DNA of 53,920 nucleotides from J089 sp964549745 (lineage in GTDB: Bacteria > Fidelibacterota > Marinisomatia > Marinisomatales > J089). The notes under the pieces were generated by a model. The model saw only the letters and a list, made by a program, of their open reading frames with translations, had not been told where the DNA came from and did no database searches. Positions 8,970 through 17,536 of the stretch are shown in pieces. Location of the stretch: contig CAZJWP010000004.1 of NCBI GenBank assembly GCA_964549745.1, positions 1 through 53,920 on the forward strand, read 5' to 3'. Every line of letters starts with the position of its first letter. The first letter of the stretch is position 1. Both the position numbers and the translations under genes were made by a program.

Positions 8970-10579
8970 AAATACGATTTATTCTAATCCCGCTATTCGT
9001 GTCCGCAATTTTCGCCGGAGACCTGATTCCAACAAACTACTCACTTAGTGAGTCGATGCCCCATTCTTCACGAGTCATTGGATTAACCAGCAATATTGTT
9101 TCCGAAATTAAACTGCAAGGCGATTCCCTGGTTTGGCTTGGTACGAGCAGTAGCATTGCCAGGATGGAAGATTCGGCTACCGTGGTAACACTCGATACAC
9201 TGCGGCTTTCGGATGGAACGGATCAGCTCATGGAATACGGAATTTCTGCTATTGCTGTTTCCGGTGATTCTGTGCTGTTTGCTTCGGCGACGCGGGATAA
9301 GGATGTGTCAGTCGGCGCAGGTTTGTATTATGCAACAAACGGATCGGATTCTTTGCCGATCTGGACTTATTATCCGCAACCGGTCGAACAGATAGGGGAT
9401 TCCCTGGTACCGTTTGCCAACAAATATTTCCGTGCAAATCCGATTACAACAGATCATAAAAATGTGACCTACGATGCATCCATTGGCGGCGGCTATTTAT
9501 GGATTGCCAGTTGGGCCGGAGGTCTTCGACGGTTTGATTTAGCGAACGGACATAGTTTTGATCGTGTCCCGCTCCCGATGGATGCGCAGGATACATTACT
9601 CACATGTTCGGATTCGTCCTATGTTACGAATAATGATGGCCAGGACGTCTTAAAGAACTATTACCAAAATCCACAAGACCCGTCGGACGGTGGCACCGGA
9701 AATCATAACCACAAAGCTTTTTCGGTATTGGCTTATTCTGATACAGTCTGGGTTGGGACAGCAGATGGAATTAACCGCGGAATATTGGGATTGAACGGCT
9801 GTATTGATTGGACTCATTTTCGGTTTCCATACGACGGCATGAGCGGGAATTGGGTGGTCAGTATTACACGTCAGGATAAAGCCGGTAAACACTTGATCTG
9901 GGCTGTGACTCTTAGTACGGATCTTGAAGGAGAGCAACGAGGCGTGAGTTACACCGATGATGATGGTGAAACCTGGCACAGCGTATTACTCAATGAACGA
10001 GGCTACAATGTAATCTCTCAGGATTCTCTGGTTTTAGTATCGACGGACAACGGACTTTGGAGAAGTGATGACGGTACAAACTGGGCTTTATATAAACCGG
10101 CCCATCAGGCGATTCCCATGCAGGCTGACGAAATTTTAAGTAATACTGTCTACGCTGCGGTTCCCGATGCGAGGAGTTATTTCCCGAATCCAATTCTTTG
10201 GATAGGGACACCGGATGGCTTAGCGAAGTCATCGGATTTATCCGGGCAAAACTGGACAATCTTTCGTACAAATTATGATCCTCAAACCGCCTATGCTTAT
10301 CCGAATCCATTTTCACCCATGTCCCACAATCAGGTTGATGGTGACGGCTACGTTCGCATCCATGTGGACGTGCATACCAGTTATGTTGTGGACATGTCCG
10401 TATATAATTTTGCCATGGAAAATGTTTTCCGGCAATCTTACGATCGCAGAACGGCGAACGGAACCTTGAAATGGAATGGACGTGATTCTAATGGCCGATT
10501 GGTTGCAAATGGCGTTTATTTCATTAAGTTGGATTACGATGCCAAGACAGATTGGCTGAAACTGATTGTCGTTAAATGA
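8966..10579 (+). CDS. Secreted beta-propeller protein with T9SS type-A sorting domain (PorZ-like layout)
   Basis: The 537-residue product has a signal peptide (about 1-17, IFA then GDL), a body with WIGTPDG- and LWRSDDG-type repeats typical of two-component-regulator or sialidase-like propellers, and a C-terminal FlgD-like sorting domain. That domain starts at AYPNPFSP near residue 443, continues with LKWNGRDSNGRLVANGVYFI, and ends in LIVVK. Such domains are recognised by the T9SS and lead to export. A propeller plus a sorting domain beside PorV-like genes recalls PorZ of the attachment complex, but I see no diagnostic PorZ residue. It overlaps both neighbours by ATGA. Confidence 0.75.
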   Translation: MKIRFILIPLFVSAIFAGDLIPTNYSLSESMPHSSRVIGLTSNIVSEIKLQGDSLVWLGTSSSIARMEDSATVVTLDTLRLSDGTDQLMEYGISAIAVSGDSVLFASATRDKDVSVGAGLYYATNGSDSLPIWTYYPQPVEQIGDSLVPFANKYFRANPITTDHKNVTYDASIGGGYLWIASWAGGLRRFDLANGHSFDRVPLPMDAQDTLLTCSDSSYVTNNDGQDVLKNYYQNPQDPSDGGTGNHNHKAFSVLAYSDTVWVGTADGINRGILGLNGCIDWTHFRFPYDGMSGNWVVSITRQDKAGKHLIWAVTLSTDLEGEQRGVSYTDDDGETWHSVLLNERGYNVISQDSLVLVSTDNGLWRSDDGTNWALYKPAHQAIPMQADEILSNTVYAAVPDARSYFPNPILWIGTPDGLAKSSDLSGQNWTIFRTNYDPQTAYAYPNPFSPMSHNQVDGDGYVRIHVDVHTSYVVDMSVYNFAMENVFRQSYDRRTANGTLKWNGRDSNGRLVANGVYFIKLDYDAKTDWLKLIVVK

Positions 10580-11520
10580 AAAAGAAAAAATACACATTCA
10601 AACTCACGTGGGTCACTCTTTGCACCCTGTCATCAATTTGGGCCGGTGATTATGCCGGAATGTCCGGTAGTTTCCTCCGTATGGGAACCACCGCCCGCTC
10701 GATTGCCATGGGCAGCGCCTTTACCGCCGAAATGGATTATGGATTTACCGCGTATCATAATCCGGCAACTGTATCCTTACTGAATTCAAAACAGATTTCA
10801 TTTTCTTACCAGGGCTTAAGTCTGGGCCGGCAATTCAATGCTGCAGCCATTGCTTTTCCGCTTCCTCCAACAGGCGGACTTGGGATTTCCTGGGTTGGGA
10901 GCGGCGTATCGAATATCGATGGGCGAACATCTTCCGGTGAGCACACCGGTTCTATGCACACCAGCGAAAATGCATTTATGTTTTCGTTTTCCCAACACAT
11001 CCTGTCCTGGATATCGGTTGGAATCAATGTGAAAATATTGAGACAGCAATTGCCCATGAATTCGGACAACCTGACCGGCAGTGGAACGGGTGTAGATCTG
11101 GGATTTTTACTCTATCCCGAATCACCCTGGAAAATGGCGTTGATGATTCAGGATCTCAATTCATCCTATCAATGGAATACCGGACAGATATTCGACCAGG
11201 GCCGCGTATACAAAGAATCTTTCCCAACGATTTATCGTTTGGGAACAACCTATTCGTACCGCGGACTTTATTTTACCGGTGATGCCGGATACATCACGGA
11301 TCATAAATACGGACTCGGTTATTCGCTAAGAGCTGGAGTCGAATACCAATACAAAGATCACTATTTCCTCCGGGCGGGTTTTGGAAACCAAAGAGCTGCA
11401 GGAGGCATCGGGATGGACTACTCGTTGCTAAAACAAAATGACTCTCATTTGGATTATGCGTTTGTAGTTGAATACCCCGCAGGAATTGCCCATGTCATTA
11501 CGTATGCGCTTGAATTTTAA
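10576..11520 (+). CDS. PorV/PorQ-family outer-membrane beta-barrel
   Basis: The product is 314 aa with a signal peptide ending SSIWA before GDY. The N-terminal block MGTTARSIAMGSAFTA followed by YHNPATVSLL is the hallmark of the PorV/PorQ (FadL-like) family. The rest is barrel-like and ends in an aromatic residue (YALEF). PorV shuttles T9SS substrates from SprA to the attachment complex and PorQ is a component of that complex; which one this is cannot be decided from sequence alone. It starts on the ATGA overlap with the propeller gene and overlaps the next gene by 29 bases. Confidence 0.82.
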   Translation: MKKKKYTFKLTWVTLCTLSSIWAGDYAGMSGSFLRMGTTARSIAMGSAFTAEMDYGFTAYHNPATVSLLNSKQISFSYQGLSLGRQFNAAAIAFPLPPTGGLGISWVGSGVSNIDGRTSSGEHTGSMHTSENAFMFSFSQHILSWISVGINVKILRQQLPMNSDNLTGSGTGVDLGFLLYPESPWKMALMIQDLNSSYQWNTGQIFDQGRVYKESFPTIYRLGTTYSYRGLYFTGDAGYITDHKYGLGYSLRAGVEYQYKDHYFLRAGFGNQRAAGGIGMDYSLLKQNDSHLDYAFVVEYPAGIAHVITYALEF

Positions 11521-12379
11521 AACTCTCATCCCCATCCTGGTTCTGGTATCCATGTGCCAGGGAATCGGTACGGGATTCCTGCTGATTCCGGTTTCTGTGG
11601 ATGAATTAGCCTTGTGCTCCAATCCTGTCATGGGATTACGATCAAATGCAAATCCGGCTTTAGTCTCTCTGAATACCGGGGAATATCGGGTAACCGTATC
11701 ATCCGGACTGACTTTGGGCGGGACACGCTCCAGCTTGTTGGATTTTGATCGGCAGCGGCAAGGCCGCGACTGGCGGACACAAATTCGTTATGTGGGAATT
11801 GATGGGATCGAATTTCGGTCTGCCTATCCCACCGATGAGTCATTGTCACAATATGGCGCTTATGGATTGGTCGGCGCCCAACAGGTTGCTTTTGATTACC
11901 ACGGATTCCGGGTGGGTGCGGCGATAAAGTATATCTGGATGCAATTGTACGACCGTTCGGCCAAGGGCGGCGCTTTGGATTTGGGAATGACAAGATCAAT
12001 CTCTCCGAAATTTAGTGTTGGAGCTTCTATCCTCAATATGGGATACATCACCGCCTTTATCTCGAGAAATTCCACATTACCACTCCGGATTTTGGGCGGT
12101 GGCTCTTATCGGTTAGAAAGTGGTCAGATCAAAGATAACATCGCTGTTAGCGGCGAATTTTCTTCACAGGTTCAGGGACTCATTTTGAGGGTCTCAAATC
12201 AGATTGATTGGCAGCAAATCCAATTGTTGCTGGGTACCGAAACGTCGAAAAAAGTAACAACCGTTTCGACCGGAGTGAAAATTCGAACCGGACGGTTCGA
12301 TATCGGTTATGCGATTCGATTTGGCAATCAGGGGCTTGGATTACCGCAGTATTTTGAATTGTCCGCCCGCCTGCCCTGA
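11492..12379 (+). CDS. Second PorV/PorQ-like barrel protein
   Basis: The product is 295 aa with a hydrophobic N-terminus (LIPILVLVSMCQG), then ELALCSNPVMGLRSNANPAL, a degenerate form of the PorV/PorQ NPA block. Regular amphipathic strands follow, with a terminal ELSARLP. ATG 11492 has AGGA at 11481-11484 and yields a compact signal peptide; an upstream TTG at 11468 lacks one. The signal peptidase site is unclear because a Cys precedes QG; a lipobox is not convincing. It lies inside the sprA-porV run, overlaps the preceding barrel by 29 bases and shares TGATG with the deacetylase gene. It is more divergent than the upstream paralogue. Confidence 0.68.
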   Translation: MSLRMRLNFKTLIPILVLVSMCQGIGTGFLLIPVSVDELALCSNPVMGLRSNANPALVSLNTGEYRVTVSSGLTLGGTRSSLLDFDRQRQGRDWRTQIRYVGIDGIEFRSAYPTDESLSQYGAYGLVGAQQVAFDYHGFRVGAAIKYIWMQLYDRSAKGGALDLGMTRSISPKFSVGASILNMGYITAFISRNSTLPLRILGGGSYRLESGQIKDNIAVSGEFSSQVQGLILRVSNQIDWQQIQLLLGTETSKKVTTVSTGVKIRTGRFDIGYAIRFGNQGLGLPQYFELSARLP

Positions 12380-13203
12380 TGCCCGGAAAAAACGGAACTC
12401 CCTGGAAAATAGCGACAACAATATTGGCTGGCGCAGTCATATTGTTGACAGTTTTATTATTGTACAATAAGCGAAAACCGGCCCCGGCCAAACCAATCCC
12501 GACTCCAACAAAAAAAACACCTTTGCCAAAGCCAATCAATAAGGGTGAAATCGTATTTATTATTGATGATTTCGGGTACCGGAATGATAAAGTGGCCGAC
12601 GGTTTCCTGACGCTTGATGCACCCATGACTTATGCCATAATTCCAGGACATCGCTATAGTCAATCATTTGGACAGGCTGCCAGTCAAAAGGGATATGAAG
12701 TGATTATTCACATGCCCATTGAATCCCGGTCAGAATCCAAAGGGGAAACGGAATACCGATTGAATACAGGAATGTCGGAAAAACAAGTTGACGATCGATT
12801 GGGAAAGGCGTTTACGGAATTGTTCATGGCGGTGGGGATGAATAACCACCAGGGAAGTAAAGGGACCGAAAATAAATCCTTAATGACTGCTTTGGCAAAG
12901 TACCTTCGAAAGAAAGGCGCATACTTCATTGACAGTCGTACTACCGCAAAATCAGTGGCCGAAGAAGTCATGCGGGAAAATAACGTTCCCACCGGTCATC
13001 GCGCCGTGTTTCTGGACAATGATTCCGATCCGGATTTGATAAAGACCCAGATCGGCGAGCTGACAGAAAAGGCCAGGCATTACGGATTTGCGATTGGAAT
13101 CGGCCATGTTCGCCCAAATACCCTGGAAGTGTTGAAGAAAGAAATTCCCAGACTGGAGAAGGAAGGATACAAATTGTTGTACGCTTCTCAAGGTGTGGGG
13201 TGA
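12379..13203 (+). CDS. Divergent polysaccharide deacetylase (YibQ/DUF610 type)
   Basis: The 274-residue protein starts with one membrane anchor (about 8-30), then a proline/lysine-rich linker and a divergent polysaccharide-deacetylase domain. The domain is marked by IVFIIDDFGY, YAIIPG, IIHMPIES, NNHQGSKGT, YFIDSRTT and IGIGHVRPNT. Family members act on envelope or extracellular polysaccharide in the periplasm. The metal-binding Asp-Asp and His residues are visible. Start ATG 12379 overlaps the stop of the preceding barrel gene (TGATG). The location at the end of the sprA unit could mean a role in anchoring polysaccharide to secreted proteins, but that is only inference. Confidence 0.85.
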   Translation: MPGKNGTPWKIATTILAGAVILLTVLLLYNKRKPAPAKPIPTPTKKTPLPKPINKGEIVFIIDDFGYRNDKVADGFLTLDAPMTYAIIPGHRYSQSFGQAASQKGYEVIIHMPIESRSESKGETEYRLNTGMSEKQVDDRLGKAFTELFMAVGMNNHQGSKGTENKSLMTALAKYLRKKGAYFIDSRTTAKSVAEEVMRENNVPTGHRAVFLDNDSDPDLIKTQIGELTEKARHYGFAIGIGHVRPNTLEVLKKEIPRLEKEGYKLLYASQGVG

Positions 13204-13218
13204 AGTGTATAGAAAAGT

Positions 13219-13253
13219 TTTAAGTTTCAAGGATCAGGATTCAAGAACTTAAG
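13219..13253. repeat. Degenerate heptanucleotide repeat, TTnAAGG orientation
   Basis: Units TTTAAGT, TTCAAGG, ATCAGGA and TTCAAGA (13219-13246) run in register, followed by ACTTAAG. The unit is the reverse complement of the CCTTnAA heptad at 29070-29118, so the same element occurs in two intergenic gaps in opposite orientation. Confidence 0.5.
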
Positions 13254-13276
13254 ATATATTTAAATTGATCATCTGT

Positions 13277-13306
13277 TTGACTTGTATCAACTGTGGAGAC
13301 TTTAAA
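13277..13306 (+). promoter_or_regulatory. Possible promoter before the nuclease gene
   Basis: TTGACT (13277-13282) and TTTAAA (13301-13306) are 18 bases apart, a sigma-70-like arrangement in the 205-base gap between the deacetylase and nuclease genes. No Bacteroidota-type TAnnTTTG element is seen in this gap. The call is weak. Confidence 0.3.
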
Positions 13307-13408
13307 ATTGTATTTTTCTATTGATGTATTAATTTCTCCGACCCTTTATGCTAAGAATTCCCCATTCTGGTGTATGATTAGAAAATTCATCCGAAGGTCA
13401 AAAAAACC

Positions 13409-15151
13409 ATGACGCTAAAGAATTTCAACAAATTGTTCCTTATCGGCAGCATTCTATTCTCAATGTATTCTATGTCGTATGCGACTAATATTCGATTCAT
13501 GGATTACAATGTACTTAGTTACAGCAGTGGTGATAATACAAAGGACCAGGCCCTTCGGACAGTCATTGATGAGGCCGGGCCGGACTTATTCATGGCGGAA
13601 GAAATTGTTGCCCAGGACGGCTATAATTCGTTTTTAGCCAATGTGCTGAATTATTCTCAGGACGGCTTATTTGTGGGCGCTCCTTTTACCGATCAATCGG
13701 CGTCACAGGACATCGCTTTATATTACAAACCGGATTTGTTCACTTTTATCAGTACAGACATTATTGATATCACAAGTAATTACGGATTGAGAGATGCAGT
13801 CGAATTTGTACTAAGACAGAATTCTTCCGGTGTGGAAATTCGCCTGTACGGTATCCATTTAAAAGCCAGCAGCGGCTCCGATAATGAGGCCACCCGCGCA
13901 GCGGAAACGGAAGCGTTACGAACTTACTTAAATACACTCCCGGAAGGTTCGAATTTCTTTGTGATAGGAGATTTCAACTTCTATCATTCCGGTGAACTGG
14001 GTTTCCAAAATTTAATTGATTCCACGGATTCGAATAACGGTCGCGTTTTCGACCCGGTGAACCGCATTGGATATTGGCATAACAATAGCGCTTATGCTGA
14101 TGTCCACACGCAATCGCCCCGGGCCAGTTTCGGCGGAATGGATGACAGGTTCGATTGGATATTCACCAGTGCGTCGATTCTTTCGCAATCCTTGTGCAAT
14201 TATATTCCCGATACCTATCAGGCTTTTGGGAACGATGGGAATCATTTTAACCAGGGGATCAACGAAGGCAACAATACGGCTGTTCCGGCCAATGTGGCGG
14301 ATGCTATGGTGACGGCATCGGATCATATTCCGGTGGTCTCGGAATTCGAATTTGTGGACACGGTGATGACCAATGCGGGGATCGCCATTTCGGAGGTGAT
14401 GCCGAATCCGGCTTCGGTGAGCGATTCATATGGTGAATGGTTCGAGCTGGCGAATGTGGATACGGTTGCTTACAACCTGGCCGGTTGGACCATCGCCGAT
14501 GAAGGCAGCGATCACCACATCATCGCTCCGGATAACGGGGAATTATGGATATATCCTGGTGATTATTTGGTGCTCGGCCGCAGCGCGGATGAATCCTCCA
14601 ACGGTGGTGTTCAGGTGGATTATGAATATTCAGGATTTTTACTGAGTAACACTGAGGATGAGATTGTTCTTTACAACGACCAGAATGAAATTGTGGATAT
14701 TCTGCAATATACCAGCGCATTTCCATTCTCCAGTGGTGTTTCAATGACAATGTCAGATTTATCGGCAGACAATAATGATGCGGCAAACTGGTCCGCATCC
14801 ACCACGCCTTATGGCAATGGCGATCTGGGAACACCGGGTTTGGCCTGGGATGATTCAATGGCGGTGACTCCCGGTGAACCAGTATTACCGGAAGAATTCG
14901 CCTTACTTCCGGCCTACCCTAATCCATTCAATCCCTCTACGACGGTTCCGATTCTGGCCGGCCGCCGGGGAGAGGTCCAATTTGATGTCGTTAATCTGAT
15001 TGGTCAGAAGATTTATTCTCGGGATTTTTCTGTCAACCCGGGGAGAAATTTAATCCTGTGGGATGGATCGAAAGCATCCAGCGGAACCTATTTTGTCCGA
15101 GTGAAAATGGGCAATGAAGTGCGAATACAAAAAATTATCTTACTTAAATAG
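13409..15151 (+). CDS. Secreted endonuclease/exonuclease/phosphatase with lamin-tail and T9SS sorting domains
   Basis: Domain order in the 580 residues is: signal peptide (1-25, SYA then TNI); an EEP hydrolase domain (about 27-315) with MDYNVLS, a catalytic Glu in AEEI, GDFNFY near 186, DRFDWIF and SDHIPV near 304; a lamin-tail domain (about 325-485) with EVMPNPAS and GEWFELANV; and a FlgD-like sorting domain starting AYPNPFNPST near 505. This architecture is typical of exported DNases or phosphodiesterases of marine FCB bacteria. The substrate is probably extracellular nucleic acid, though a lipid phosphate cannot be excluded. The gene stands alone between two gaps of more than 160 bases. 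Confidence 0.88.
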   Translation: MTLKNFNKLFLIGSILFSMYSMSYATNIRFMDYNVLSYSSGDNTKDQALRTVIDEAGPDLFMAEEIVAQDGYNSFLANVLNYSQDGLFVGAPFTDQSASQDIALYYKPDLFTFISTDIIDITSNYGLRDAVEFVLRQNSSGVEIRLYGIHLKASSGSDNEATRAAETEALRTYLNTLPEGSNFFVIGDFNFYHSGELGFQNLIDSTDSNNGRVFDPVNRIGYWHNNSAYADVHTQSPRASFGGMDDRFDWIFTSASILSQSLCNYIPDTYQAFGNDGNHFNQGINEGNNTAVPANVADAMVTASDHIPVVSEFEFVDTVMTNAGIAISEVMPNPASVSDSYGEWFELANVDTVAYNLAGWTIADEGSDHHIIAPDNGELWIYPGDYLVLGRSADESSNGGVQVDYEYSGFLLSNTEDEIVLYNDQNEIVDILQYTSAFPFSSGVSMTMSDLSADNNDAANWSASTTPYGNGDLGTPGLAWDDSMAVTPGEPVLPEEFALLPAYPNPFNPSTTVPILAGRRGEVQFDVVNLIGQKIYSRDFSVNPGRNLILWDGSKASSGTYFVRVKMGNEVRIQKIILLK

Positions 15152-15314
15152 TTCTGTAGTACATATCTGATAAATAGAACAGGCAAAAGGAATAATTACT
15201 CACAAAAAACTAACAAAATTTTGGTTAGATAAAGTTGGATTCACAGGTCCTGTATAGTAAGTTAGGTGCCCTTTCGGGACAACAAAACCATATAATTCTT
15301 GGCTCAACAAACAG
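15152..15314. other. Intergenic gap, no clear feature
   Basis: This 163-base gap separates the nuclease gene from the large exported-protein operon. GTTCT/AGAAC and CCC/GGG can pair, but no T-tract follows. TATAGT at 15253-15258 could be a -10 element but has no -35 at proper distance. I see no gene. Confidence 0.4.
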
Positions 15315-17516
15315 ATGATTTTCTCTACAAGTTGTTCCATCAAACGGAAAATATTCGTCGGATGGATTTTGATTGTTGGCACGATGCTAGTGGGACAGTC
15401 ACGCCCGGATGTTTTAATGCGGCCCGCCGCCACAGCCACCAATGATATTTTTGATAAATTCACTTCAGTGGGGGAGATCGGTCTTGCCGTGACAAATTTT
15501 GGCGTATTAGGGAATGGGTGGAACCAAATCAATAACCGGATTCAACCTTCCTGCCAGTATAAACAACATACGGACATACTTCGTGAAAATGTGGAGCACT
15601 TTTCGTATGCCGGGTTATGGATCGGCGGAATCGTTAACGATCAGAAACGTGTTTCAACTTCGATTATAGATGGTGTTTTTGATTCGGGTCAGGAGGGATT
15701 CGAATTTTTTTCTGAACCCGGTATGACAATACGTTCATCTATCTCTTCCACCTCTCAGGACTCCATGGCGCAATACTATTCGCCCTACGCGGTATCCCAT
15801 CAGGATTTCCTGGCTGATTTTAAAGACTATTATTCAAGCACTGTTGATAATGGAGGAATTTTAAATCATTTACCATTGGGTATTGATGTTCACCTGGAGA
15901 CGTATGCCTGGAATTTTACATTTGCTGATGCTTTTGTCATCCTGAATTATTCGGTCAAGAATGCTTCCAATGATACGATTAAAGATATTTATGCAGGGAT
16001 TTGGGCGGATGCTTCCATTGGTAATATGAATTATACCGATATTTATTCTCCTGGCGGCGGTTTCAACTGGTATGACAACCTGGATGGATTTGACGATACC
16101 CAGGATGAAGCCGGATTTTTACGGAATATTGCTTACCAATATGATGCTGACGGCGATGATGGGTGGGCGGAATCGTATTTAGGGGTTACGGCGCTTGGCG
16201 GCAATGTACCGTTAACTCATTTACACTCTCATTATTCGCAATGGGTATGGTCCAGTTCGATCAATTCGGATTATCCCGATTATATCATGCCGATCACGGA
16301 TCCGGAGCGATATAATACAATGACAAGCGATGTTCCCAAGACGATTGATCCTCTAAATTCACTTTACGGACCTGAGGGATACCCGGCAGTTACAAACAGT
16401 TGGCTATTCATGCTATCGGCAGGTCCGTATGGCTCAGTACCGGCAAATGCGGATTCATCCAGCTGGATGTTATTACCCGGAGACACAACCAATATTGTAT
16501 TTGCCATCGTTTGTGCCCGCTGGGCCGGGAGCGGTGAAAATAGCAAGGAACGTCGTGAAAATTTACATATCAATGCAGATTGGGCTCAGAAGGCATACGA
16601 CGGTGAAGATAAAAACCGGAATGACAAATTGGATCCGGGTGAAGATCTAAACGAGAATGGGAAGATCGACCGCTATATTTTGCCCGAGCCTCCGCCAACA
16701 CCCAATATGGCCGTTGAAGTCGGAGATCAGGAAGTCGCCATCTATTGGCAGGACAATGCAGAAGATTTCATTGATCCTATCAGCCGTGAAAAGGATTTTG
16801 AAGGATACCGGATATACGGCGCCCATAAAACATTGTCAGATAATACCTCCCAGGAATATACCCTGCTGGGCGAATTTGATTTAGCGGATTCCGTGTATGG
16901 TATTGGGTACAACACCGGGTTCGATCAAATACGAATAACTGATGAAAATGGCAATCCGGACAGTGTCAATATTAACGGTCATTATTATCAATATAAATTT
17001 GTGAATCGTGGTGTTAAGAACGGCTGGATGAAATACTATTCGGTCACTGCTTTTGATCGGGGTGATCCGGCCTCCAATCTGGAAAGTTTGGAAAGCGCTG
17101 TTTCTACCAATAAAGTTTATGTAATTCCGGGGGTAAAAGCTGACACATCCTCCGACTGGGTTGGTCAACCGACCGTTTACCCCAATCCATATCGGGGGCA
17201 GGCTGTCTGGGATGGCTATGGCAACCGGGAACAAATGATCTGGTTCCAAAACCTGCCCGCTCATGCGGAAATCAGGATTTTCTCACTGGCCGGAGATCTT
17301 GTGGATGTCATTGAACATGACCAACAGTATAATGGTCAGGATATTGAAAACATTAATGAACAGAAAAATCCGACGATGAGCGGCGGGCAACATGCCTGGG
17401 ATTTGATCACAAAATACGATCAGGCTGCGGCCACCGGTCTTTATATGTTTACCGTCGAAAATTTGGATAGTAAAAATAAGGAAATAAAAGAGGGTAAATT
17501 CCTCATCATCAAATAA
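15315..17516 (+). CDS. Large exported protein with FlgD-like C-terminal sorting domain
   Basis: The 733-residue product has a signal peptide (about 1-27, LVG then QSRPDV). A long unassigned beta-rich body contains repeated Trp/Tyr-rich motifs such as YAGLWIGG and IYAGIWADAS. An acidic Asp/Asn stretch (KNRNDKLDPGEDLNENGKID, about 435-454) resembles dockerin-type calcium loops. A fibronectin-like section (VAIYWQDNAEDF, then FEGYRIYG) and a C-terminal sorting-type domain beginning VYPNPYRG near 619 and ending KFLIIK follow. I do not recognise a named function; I infer a cell-surface or released structural protein. ATG 15315 lacks a strong Shine-Dalgarno. Confidence 0.75.
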   Translation: MIFSTSCSIKRKIFVGWILIVGTMLVGQSRPDVLMRPAATATNDIFDKFTSVGEIGLAVTNFGVLGNGWNQINNRIQPSCQYKQHTDILRENVEHFSYAGLWIGGIVNDQKRVSTSIIDGVFDSGQEGFEFFSEPGMTIRSSISSTSQDSMAQYYSPYAVSHQDFLADFKDYYSSTVDNGGILNHLPLGIDVHLETYAWNFTFADAFVILNYSVKNASNDTIKDIYAGIWADASIGNMNYTDIYSPGGGFNWYDNLDGFDDTQDEAGFLRNIAYQYDADGDDGWAESYLGVTALGGNVPLTHLHSHYSQWVWSSSINSDYPDYIMPITDPERYNTMTSDVPKTIDPLNSLYGPEGYPAVTNSWLFMLSAGPYGSVPANADSSSWMLLPGDTTNIVFAIVCARWAGSGENSKERRENLHINADWAQKAYDGEDKNRNDKLDPGEDLNENGKIDRYILPEPPPTPNMAVEVGDQEVAIYWQDNAEDFIDPISREKDFEGYRIYGAHKTLSDNTSQEYTLLGEFDLADSVYGIGYNTGFDQIRITDENGNPDSVNINGHYYQYKFVNRGVKNGWMKYYSVTAFDRGDPASNLESLESAVSTNKVYVIPGVKADTSSDWVGQPTVYPNPYRGQAVWDGYGNREQMIWFQNLPAHAEIRIFSLAGDLVDVIEHDQQYNGQDIENINEQKNPTMSGGQHAWDLITKYDQAAATGLYMFTVENLDSKNKEIKEGKFLIIK

Positions 17517-17536
17517 CCAAACAGCGAGGAAATATC

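Noticed and set aside
15152..15185. Hairpin GTTCT/AGAAC as a terminator of the nuclease gene
   Set aside because: The stem is 5 bp with a long loop and no T-tract.
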